Shown: piece by piece, positions 57,705 to 64,000 of the stretch
How the letters are laid out: each line of letters begins with the position of its first letter
Position numbering within the stretch: the stretch's first letter is position 1
Source of the DNA: Paraburkholderia dioscoreae
GTDB taxonomy: Bacteria > Pseudomonadota > Gammaproteobacteria > Burkholderiales > Burkholderiaceae
Assembly (NCBI RefSeq): GCF_902459535.1
Contig: NZ_LR699554.1
Span: 1,984,001-2,048,000, forward strand
Direction: 5' to 3'
Length of the DNA: 64,000 nt
The notes under the pieces: model-generated
The model's input: only the letters and a program-made list of their open reading frames with translations
Told to the model about the DNA's origin: nothing
Databases searched by the model: none
Made by a program: the position numbers and the translations under genes

Positions 57705-59033
57705 TCAGACGGCGGCCAGCGCGCCGCTAATCGCATCGGTAAGCCGGCTGACGATTTCGTCGATGTCACGCGCGGTGCAGATAAAAGGCGGCGCCAGCAG
57801 CACATGATCGCCGATCTTGCCGTCGACCGTGCCGCCCATCGGATACACCATCAAACCGCGTGCGAACGCTTCGCGCCGAATTGCCGCGTGCAGTTTGAGG
57901 CCGGCGTCGAACGGCGTTTTGCCGGCGCGGTCCCTGACCAGTTCTACGCCGACGAACAGCCCGCGTCCGCGCACGTCGCCGATATGCGGATGCTGCGCGT
58001 AGTGCTCGCGCAGCCGGCCGCGCAGCTGTTCGCCGCGCGCCAGCACATTGGGCAGCAGTTTGTCTTCCTCGATCACGCGTTGCACTTCGAGCGCGCCGGC
58101 GCAGGCGGTGGCATGGCCGATATAGGTATGGCCATGCTGAAAGAACCCCGATCCGCCGACGATCGCCTGATAGATCCGCTCGCTCACGAGCGTCGCGCCG
58201 ATCGGCTGATAACCCGCGCCGAGCCCTTTGGCGATGGTCAGGATATCGGGCGCCACGCCGTCTTCCTCGCAGGCGTAAAGATAGCCGGTGCGACCCATGC
58301 CGGACATGATCTCGTCGAGAATCAGCAGCACGCCGTAGCGATCGCACACCGCGCGAATCTTGCGGAAGTACTCGCGCACCGGCGGCACGGCGCCGGCCGT
58401 CGCGCCAACCACAGTTTCGGCGACGAAAGCGGCGACCGTGTCCACGCCGAGTTCGAGAATCTTCCGCTCGAGTTCGTCGGCGAGACGCTGCGCGAAGGCC
58501 TCTTCGGTTTCGTCCGCGCGTTGCTCGCGATACGCGTAACACGGGCTCACGTGATGCGCCTCGATCAGGATCGGCAGGAACGGCTCGCGGCGCCACGCAT
58601 TGCCGCCGATTGCCAGCGCACCCAGCGTGTTGCCGTGATAACTCTGGCGACGCGCGATGAAATGGCGCCGCTGCCGTTCGCCCTTCTCCACGAAATATTG
58701 GCGCGCGAGTTTGAGCGCCGCCTCGATCGCCTCCGAACCGCCCGAGACGAAATACACATGTTCGAGCCCTTGCGGGGCGCTCGCCACCAGGCGGTCGGCG
58801 AGCGCTTCGGCGGACTCGGTGGTGAAGAACGATGTGTGCGCATACGGCAGTTGCTGCGACTGCCGTTTGATCGCATCGATCACGCGCTGGTTGCTGTGCC
58901 CGAGACACGAAACGGCGGCGCCGCCGGATGCGTCGATATAGCGCTTGCCCGTGGAATCGATGATCTCGATGCCCTCGCCTGCGACGGCTACCGGCAGCAA
59001 TTGCTTCGGTGAACGATGAAACACTGTGGACAT
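57705..59033 (-). CDS. class III (omega) aminotransferase
   Basis: The protein has 442 residues from MSTVFHRSPKQLLPV, with AGGAAAC before the ATG. It is a PLP enzyme of the aspartate aminotransferase family, class III: FVSGGSEAIEAALKLARQYF, ARRQSYHGNTLGAL, LILDEIMSGMGRTG (D240) and IAKGLGAGYQP with the PLP lysine K269. Donor and acceptor are unknown; class III enzymes use omega-amino acids or amines. It is preceded by a clear promoter-operator and an RpiR-type regulator gene on the same strand, and followed by the CMD-like gene. Confidence 0.9.
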   Translation of the reverse strand: MSTVFHRSPKQLLPVAVAGEGIEIIDSTGKRYIDASGGAAVSCLGHSNQRVIDAIKRQSQQLPYAHTSFFTTESAEALADRLVASAPQGLEHVYFVSGGSEAIEAALKLARQYFVEKGERQRRHFIARRQSYHGNTLGALAIGGNAWRREPFLPILIEAHHVSPCYAYREQRADETEEAFAQRLADELERKILELGVDTVAAFVAETVVGATAGAVPPVREYFRKIRAVCDRYGVLLILDEIMSGMGRTGYLYACEEDGVAPDILTIAKGLGAGYQPIGATLVSERIYQAIVGGSGFFQHGHTYIGHATACAGALEVQRVIEEDKLLPNVLARGEQLRGRLREHYAQHPHIGDVRGRGLFVGVELVRDRAGKTPFDAGLKLHAAIRREAFARGLMVYPMGGTVDGKIGDHVLLAPPFICTARDIDEIVSRLTDAISGALAAV

Positions 59034-59243
59034 GGATCCGGTTTCCTGTTGGTTGCGGCAGCCGTTCAGGCGCCGGTCTGTCCGCAAGCCATGCGGGCGA
59101 TGAAAGCGCCGAATGCGCACTGCCCTTGCCGGCGAACCTTCATCGACACACCCGCGCCGCCGATCTCGAAGAGCGCGGTGGCAAAACAGATCCAACTCCT
59201 GCTTCGACACCACCATTCGCGCCCCTTCAACAATTGGTATGTA

Positions 59244-59273
59244 TTTATACCTCTCAACAACAATTGTTGTCAA
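59244..59273 (-). promoter_or_regulatory. sigma-70 promoter of aminotransferase operon
   Basis: On the minus strand TTGACA (plus 59268-59273) and TATAAA (plus 59244-59249) are 18 bases apart. A 14-bp palindrome overlaps the spacer. The expected start is near 59237, about 200 bases before the ATG at 59033. Confidence 0.75.
59257..59270. promoter_or_regulatory. palindromic operator in aminotransferase promoter
   Basis: ACAACAATTGTTGT is a perfect 14-bp palindrome that covers the promoter spacer and touches the -35. CAACAATTG recurs at 59228-59236 and a relative, ACAACAAATGTTAC, at 60234. The adjacent RpiR-type protein is the likely binder. Confidence 0.65.
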
Positions 59274-59345
59274 ACAGCGCGACGCCGATGCAGATGGAGC
59301 GGTCCTGCTTCATACAAGACCCCGGCTCGATTCAGAAGGAAATAT

Positions 59346-60200
59346 TCAAGGCACGTATGCGCCCTTCGCATGCAGCGACTGCTCGGCAATGGCGAGCTGT
59401 TCGACCGCGCCCGCTCCCTCGAGCGCCAGCAGATGCGCGACCAGCGATTCGGCGATCGCGGTCGCCGCCACCAGCGAAGGGAAAAACGAAGGACTTTCGT
59501 GTGAAAAGATCAGCACCTTGTCGGCATTCAAGGCGATCGGCGACACGGCGCTGTCGGTGATCGCGATCAGCTTGCTGCCCTTTTCCAGGGCGGCTTCGGC
59601 TACGCGCGCGGCTTCCACCGAATATGGCGCGAAGCTGATCACGATGGTGGCGCTATCGCGCTCGACGGTGCGCAACTGCATCTCGAGCGTTCCGGCCTCG
59701 CCGTTGAGCAAGGACACCGAGGAACGGAACAGCCGGTATCCGTAGACGAGGCCAAACGCCACCGCATAGCAGGAGCGGAAACCGGCCACATGCACGTGCG
59801 GCGCACGCCGCAACAGACGCGCCGCTTCCACGATCACGCGGCCGTTATGCGCGGCGGTCACCTCGAGATTGTGCTGTTGCGCGACCAGCAGATCGTTCGC
59901 CAGCGCGTCTTTCGATTTGACGAGCGAACGGGCGCGGCTCGCGAGCGGCTCAGGCCGCGTGCGCACACGCGCGACGAAGAGGTTGCGCAATTCGTTCCAG
60001 CCGGGGAAGCCGAGTTGCTGCGACAGACGCACCAGTGAGGCCGGTTGCACCTGTGCCCGTTCGGCCACCTTGCGCATGGACGAGACCGCGACCTCGTCGG
60101 GATGATCGAGCAGGAAGGCCGCCCCCATCTGGAACTGCGGACTCAGTTCTGAGAAGCGCGCCCGGATCAGGGCGGCGAGCTGGTCGAAACTGTCTGGCAT
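59346..60200 (-). CDS. MurR/RpiR family regulator
   Basis: The protein has 284 residues from MPDSFDQLAALIRAR. The N-terminal helix-turn-helix of the RpiR type (about 20-75, LLDHPDEVAVSSMRKVAERAQVQPASLVRLSQQLGF) is followed by a SIS sugar-isomerase domain (about 105-265) with HVAGFRSCYAVAFGLVYGY and ATIVISFAPYSVEAARVAEAA. SIS domains sense phosphosugars or other small ligands. It lies 312 bases upstream of the aminotransferase operon on the same strand; palindromes in both promoter regions suggest it controls that operon and itself. Confidence 0.88.
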   Translation of the reverse strand: MPDSFDQLAALIRARFSELSPQFQMGAAFLLDHPDEVAVSSMRKVAERAQVQPASLVRLSQQLGFPGWNELRNLFVARVRTRPEPLASRARSLVKSKDALANDLLVAQQHNLEVTAAHNGRVIVEAARLLRRAPHVHVAGFRSCYAVAFGLVYGYRLFRSSVSLLNGEAGTLEMQLRTVERDSATIVISFAPYSVEAARVAEAALEKGSKLIAITDSAVSPIALNADKVLIFSHESPSFFPSLVAATAIAESLVAHLLALEGAGAVEQLAIAEQSLHAKGAYVP

Positions 60201-60233
60201 GCGGATGTACCGGGCGAGCGGTCGGAAAGGATG

Positions 60234-60247
60234 ACAACAAATGTTAC
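60234..60247. promoter_or_regulatory. candidate RpiR auto-operator
   Basis: ACAACAAATGTTAC matches 11 of 14 positions of the palindrome at 59257 and lies 33 bases before the RpiR-type start codon. Confidence 0.4.
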
Positions 60248-60295
60248 CACCCGGCACATGGCGTTCAGCAGGAGCTGCGGCGCGCTACCGCATGC

Positions 60296-62569
60296 TCAAA
60301 GCAGCGCGACCACCCGCACGTCGCCCTGCTCCGCCGAGGCGACAACCTTCTCGCCGATCCGGCGGAACGTGATCGATACCGAAGCGTCTCCCACCCGGAT
60401 ATCGCCCACTTCGAGCCAGTCGATGCCTTCGGGCAGCATCGGCTGTTCGATCAGCACTTCGCGCCGCTCGGCGTCGATCGTGATGCCGAGACACGCTTCG
60501 AGCATCATGAACGGCGAACCTGCGGCCCACGCCTGCGGCAGACACGCGACCGGATAGGCGGTAGGCGGCTCGCCGCGCCGCCGCGGGAACCCGCAGAAGA
60601 GTTCAGGCAAACGCATGTCGAAGTTGACCGCCGCCTGGAACAGCGCCTGCAGCAGCCGCACCGCCGCGGCCTTGCCGCCGTAACGCGACAGGCCGCGCGC
60701 GCACAGCGCGTTGTCGTGCGGCCAGACCGAGCCGTTGTGATATGCCATCGGATTGAAGCGCGCCTGGCTCGCGGCCAGCGTGCGCACGCCCCAGCCGGTG
60801 TGGAACAGCGTGGAGTCGAGCGCGCGCACCACCGATTCGCCGCGCTCGCGCGAGGGCAACCCGAACGCCAGCAGATGGCCGGCATTCGAAGCCATCACGC
60901 GGCACAGTTCGCCGTGGCCATCGAGCGCAATGCCGTAGAAGCCGGACTCAGGCATCCAGTATTTTTCTTCGACGCACTGACGGATCTTCTTCGCACGCTC
61001 GCTGTATTTCGCGGCCGAATCGTGCAGGCCGCGCACCTTCGCGAAGTGAGCCATCGTGTCGAAAGCGGCGCTCGCATAGGCCTGCACTTCGACGAGCGCA
61101 ATCGGGCCGTCGGGGAAACGGCCGTCGGCGTGGAATACGGAATCGTGGCTGTCCTTCCAGCCTTGATTCGCCAGGCCGCCGTCCGACTCGCGCTGATAGT
61201 CCAGCAGGCCGTAGCGGTTCTTGTCGCACACGCCCGCAACCCACTGCGCCGCGCGCTCGAGCGCCGGCCACAATTCGTCGATCAACGCGCTGTCGCCCGT
61301 ACGTGCCGCATACGCGCCGGCCAGCACGATAAACAGCGGCGTGGTGTCGACGCCGCCGTAGTACAGCGCGAACGGCACCTCGCCGGTGGCGGCCATTTCG
61401 CCCTTGCGCATCTCATGCATGATCTTGCCGGGCGCGGCGTCGCGAAACGGCGAGTTCTCGCGCGCCTGATGTTCCGCGAGAAAACGCAACACGCCCGCCG
61501 CCAGTTGCGGCTGCAACCACAGCGTTTGCAGCGATGTGATGACCGCGTCGCGGCCGAATGGCGTCGAGAACCACGGAATGCCGGCGTAGGGATACGGGCC
61601 GGTCACGAGGTCCGTGGTCAGCAGGCCCAGATCCGCGAGCGAGCGGTCGATCCATGCATTGAAAAGCGGATTGCTCGAACGCACGCGCGCGGTGGCGCGG
61701 CGGCGCTCGCGCATGACCAGGTGAGCGTCGACGAGCGCGGCGCGCACGGCAGCGCGGCCGACGCGCGGGCGCTCCGCGTCGATCTGCGACAGGTGGGCTT
61801 CGCTCAACGGATGCGTGGGCTGCGAGACACCGGCGCCAGGGTTGTCCGCGCGCGCGACCACTTGTACGGACACCGACAGATAAATCGACACGCACGCCTG
61901 CGCCGGCAGCTTGACGGTGTAGTCGGCGCGGTCGGCGAAGAGTTTGTCCGGTTCCGGCGAGAAGGCGATCTGCACATTGCGCGACACGTCGTCGAGGCCC
62001 ACATAGCCAAGCAGTACTTCCCGATTTTCGACGCGCGCCGGTTGGACACGGCCCTGCTTGTCGCGCTTCAGGCCGCGCACTTCGAACATGTCGCGAAAGT
62101 CGCTGGCAAACGAAATGGAGAGCGGCACCACCGCGTCGCTCGTGCCGTAGTTGGTCAGTTCGATGGCTTCGTTGAGCACGGTGCCCGACAGCACCCGCAC
62201 ACGCTCGACGTGGATCACGCCTTCGGGCGTGCTGTCGCCGCCGAGCGGCGGCAACGGGCGATTGGTCAGATGCGCGGTGAACGAGGTGTTGTCGCTGCTG
62301 ACGCTGCCCGACAGGAGCGACGGCGCGCGTCCGCCGAAGGTGAGGCGCAGTTGCGAGAGAACACGGGTGTCGTTGACGAACAGGCCGTCGTCGTGGCCGG
62401 TGATATCGCCGAGCGGATCGTTGACGATGAAGGTATCGCCCGACTTCAGCACGTGCTGGGTAGCGCTCGCGACGTTGAGGTTTTCCGTGGGGATGAATAC
62501 GCCGTCCGGCTCGGGTTCGCGGTGGTCGATTCCGCCCGAAAGGCCGCCGAGGGCTTCTGGCTGCTGCAT
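60296..62569 (-). CDS. amylo-alpha-1,6-glucosidase (glycogen debranching-like)
   Basis: The protein has 757 residues from MQQPEALGGLSGG, with AGGAGTG before the ATG. The N-terminal beta domain (about 20-270: GDTFIVNDPLGDITGHDDGLFVNDTRVLSQL) is the glycogen-debranching N-terminal type; the C-terminal part is an (alpha/alpha)6 barrel with AGIPWFSTPFGRDAVITSLQTLW and SVWPHDNALCARGL. Such bacterial enzymes remove alpha-1,6 branches of glycogen-like or trehalose-linked glucans. It is monocistronic. Glycogen synthesis genes are not in the window. Confidence 0.87.
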   Translation of the reverse strand: MQQPEALGGLSGGIDHREPEPDGVFIPTENLNVASATQHVLKSGDTFIVNDPLGDITGHDDGLFVNDTRVLSQLRLTFGGRAPSLLSGSVSSDNTSFTAHLTNRPLPPLGGDSTPEGVIHVERVRVLSGTVLNEAIELTNYGTSDAVVPLSISFASDFRDMFEVRGLKRDKQGRVQPARVENREVLLGYVGLDDVSRNVQIAFSPEPDKLFADRADYTVKLPAQACVSIYLSVSVQVVARADNPGAGVSQPTHPLSEAHLSQIDAERPRVGRAAVRAALVDAHLVMRERRRATARVRSSNPLFNAWIDRSLADLGLLTTDLVTGPYPYAGIPWFSTPFGRDAVITSLQTLWLQPQLAAGVLRFLAEHQARENSPFRDAAPGKIMHEMRKGEMAATGEVPFALYYGGVDTTPLFIVLAGAYAARTGDSALIDELWPALERAAQWVAGVCDKNRYGLLDYQRESDGGLANQGWKDSHDSVFHADGRFPDGPIALVEVQAYASAAFDTMAHFAKVRGLHDSAAKYSERAKKIRQCVEEKYWMPESGFYGIALDGHGELCRVMASNAGHLLAFGLPSRERGESVVRALDSTLFHTGWGVRTLAASQARFNPMAYHNGSVWPHDNALCARGLSRYGGKAAAVRLLQALFQAAVNFDMRLPELFCGFPRRRGEPPTAYPVACLPQAWAAGSPFMMLEACLGITIDAERREVLIEQPMLPEGIDWLEVGDIRVGDASVSITFRRIGEKVVASAEQGDVRVVALL

Positions 62570-62730
62570 CAGTGTCACTCCTATGGGTTCGCTTCTGCGT
62601 TCAGTGTCACATTCGGTTGTGGCGGGTGCTGCCCGGTCGCTTCCGATTGTAGAGGGTCTGTCCGCGTCAGACGAACTTATCACATGGGAGTTTCAGTTTT
62701 TTCCGTGGCACAGGACGTGCAGAGGGGGAT

Positions 62731-62761
62731 CGCGCGGCGCTCCTCGTGAGAGCGCCGCGCG
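62731..62761. terminator. hairpin downstream of gltA
   Basis: A 12-bp stem (CGCGCGGCGCTC and complement) with a 7-base loop lies 30 bases after the gltA stop. No T run is present, so termination may be weak or factor-dependent. Confidence 0.5.
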
Positions 62762-62790
62762 GGCGTCAGGCGGCTGTCAGCCGCGACGCT

Positions 62791-64000
62791 TTACCGCTTC
62801 GCGAGCGGCTTCGCTTCGCGTTGCGTCTCGCCCACGAAGAGCTGACGCGGACGGCCGATCTTCTGTTCCGGATCGGCGATCATTTCGTTCCACTGTGCAA
62901 TCCAGCCGACCGTACGTGCCATCGCGAAGATACACGTGAACATGGCGGTCGGAATGCCCAGTGCGCGCTGCACGATGCCCGAGTAGAAGTCGACGTTCGG
63001 GTACAGTTTGCGCGACACGAAGTATTCGTCTTCCAGTGCGATCTTTTCCAGCGCCATTGCCAGCTTGAACAGCGGGTCGTCGTGCAGGCCCAGTTCTTCC
63101 AGCACTTCGTGGCAGGTTTCGCGCATCAGCTTCGCACGCGGATCGTAGTTCTTGTAGACGCGGTGACCGAAGCCCATCAGCTTCACGCCCGAATTCTTGT
63201 CCTTCACCTGCGCGATGAACTCAGGAATGTTGTCGACCGAGCCGATTTCTTCCAGCATGTTCAGTGCGGCTTCGTTCGCGCCACCGTGCGCCGGACCCCA
63301 CAGACACGCGATACCGGCCGCGATACACGCGAACGGATTGGCACCCGACGAACCGGCGAGACGCACGGTCGAGGTCGAGGCATTCTGTTCATGGTCGGCG
63401 TGCAGGATCAGGATGCGGTCGAGCGCGCGCACCAGCACGTCGTTGACCTTGTACTCTTCCGTCGGATTGGCGAACATCATGCGCATGAAATTCGCGCTGT
63501 ACGACAGGTCGTTCTTCGGATAAACGAACGGCTGACCCACGGTGTACTTGTACGCCATCGCCACCAGCGTCGGCAGCTTCGCGATCATGCGGATCGCGGA
63601 AATTTCGCGGTGCTCCGGATTGCTGATGTCGAGCGAGTCGTGATAGAACGCCGACAACGCGCCGACTGCGGCAACCAGAATCGCCATCGGGTGCGCGTCG
63701 CGACGGAAACCGCGGAAGAAGAAGTGCATCTGGTCGTGCACCATCGTGTGCTGCGTGACCGTTTTGACGAACTCTTCCTTCTGCTGCGCGTTCGGCAGTT
63801 CGCCCTTGAGCAGCAGATAGCAGGTTTCGAGAAAGTCGGCGTTCTGTGCCAGGTTGTCGATCGGATAACCGCGATACAGCAGTTCGCCCTTATCGCCGTC
63901 GATATAGGTGATCGCCGAATTGCATGCCGCCGTGGACATGAAACCCGGGTCGTACGTGAACTTGCCGGTCTGGCCGTACAGCTTGCGGATGTCGATCACA
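62791..64000 (-). CDS. gltA: citrate synthase, N terminus beyond window
   Basis: This is 403 residues of a type II (hexameric, NADH-regulated) citrate synthase of about 433 residues; the N-terminal ~30 lie beyond base 64000, so the first codon seen is internal. Catalytic residues are visible: WGPAHGGANEA and LMGFGHRVYK (histidines) and YPNVDFYSG (aspartate). It joins acetyl-CoA and oxaloacetate to open the TCA cycle. Downstream it is separated from the debranching-enzyme gene by about 220 bases with a hairpin. Confidence 0.97.
   Translation of the reverse strand, partial: VIDIRKLYGQTGKFTYDPGFMSTAACNSAITYIDGDKGELLYRGYPIDNLAQNADFLETCYLLLKGELPNAQQKEEFVKTVTQHTMVHDQMHFFFRGFRRDAHPMAILVAAVGALSAFYHDSLDISNPEHREISAIRMIAKLPTLVAMAYKYTVGQPFVYPKNDLSYSANFMRMMFANPTEEYKVNDVLVRALDRILILHADHEQNASTSTVRLAGSSGANPFACIAAGIACLWGPAHGGANEAALNMLEEIGSVDNIPEFIAQVKDKNSGVKLMGFGHRVYKNYDPRAKLMRETCHEVLEELGLHDDPLFKLAMALEKIALEDEYFVSRKLYPNVDFYSGIVQRALGIPTAMFTCIFAMARTVGWIAQWNEMIADPEQKIGRPRQLFVGETQREAKPLAKR

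Overview
The window looks like a piece of a Burkholderiaceae genome, most likely Paraburkholderia or Burkholderia sensu lato. It is GC-rich and almost fully coding. It carries the RpfF/RpfR (BDSF) signalling pair, a DUF4148 protein, a Lut-type lactate operon with a GntR regulator, and a citrate synthase running off the right edge. In this group gltA and rpfF usually lie on the second chromosome, so that placement is likely but inferred. No rRNA, tRNA, CRISPR array, insertion sequence or prophage was seen.

Layout. 0.1-6.6 kb is a molybdenum locus: a DUF2325 protein, a one-domain ModE-like regulator, a small molybdopterin-oxidoreductase-fold protein, a beta-propeller lipoprotein, an oxyanion-binding protein and a fused permease/ATPase. 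Three ModE-box-like sites share one geometry. 6.6-15.7 kb holds nadV, an orphan CpaE-like ATPase with a small gene behind a 28-bp perfect palindrome, a VpsR-like enhancer-binding protein and a large MscS channel. 15.8-20.2 kb is a DNA-repair operon (FAN1-like nuclease plus a nuclease-helicase) under a textbook LexA box, with a 14-copy 12-bp minisatellite in the 3' end of the nuclease gene. 20.2-23.9 kb is lutABC with its regulator and a palindromic operator. Next come an S10 peptidase and an AruH-like aminotransferase.

27.3-37.2 kb is the most interesting part. An rpoN gene without its usual lpt/hpf/ptsN neighbours is followed by small stress-type genes: BON, PA2169-type, glycine-zipper, DUF1488, DUF4142, DJ-1/PfpI, an acidic protein, topoisomerase IB, a Gly-rich secreted protein, PRC-barrel and DUF3175. 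Reading the intergenic DNA by eye, I find -24/-12 (sigma-54) promoter matches with the exact GG-N10-GC spacing in front of rpoN and eight of these genes. They are correctly oriented and mostly in divergent pairs; one is a 12/12 match. This suggests an accessory sigma-54 with its own neighbouring stress regulon.

37.3-46.8 kb holds a CPA1 antiporter, a FUSC membrane protein, an AraC regulator divergent from an AhpD-like protein, an aldo/keto reductase and a very large Lhr-type helicase. 47.0-50.0 kb is the convergent rpfR/rpfF pair (c-di-GMP enzyme and BDSF synthase). 50.5-64 kb has an M20 peptidase, a superinfection-immunity-like protein followed by 13-bp tandem repeats, a YodC-like protein, a TetR/MFS pair, OsmC, DUF4148, an RpiR-controlled aminotransferase/carboxymuconolactone-decarboxylase-like pair with a clear promoter-operator, a glycogen-debranching enzyme and the 3' part of gltA.
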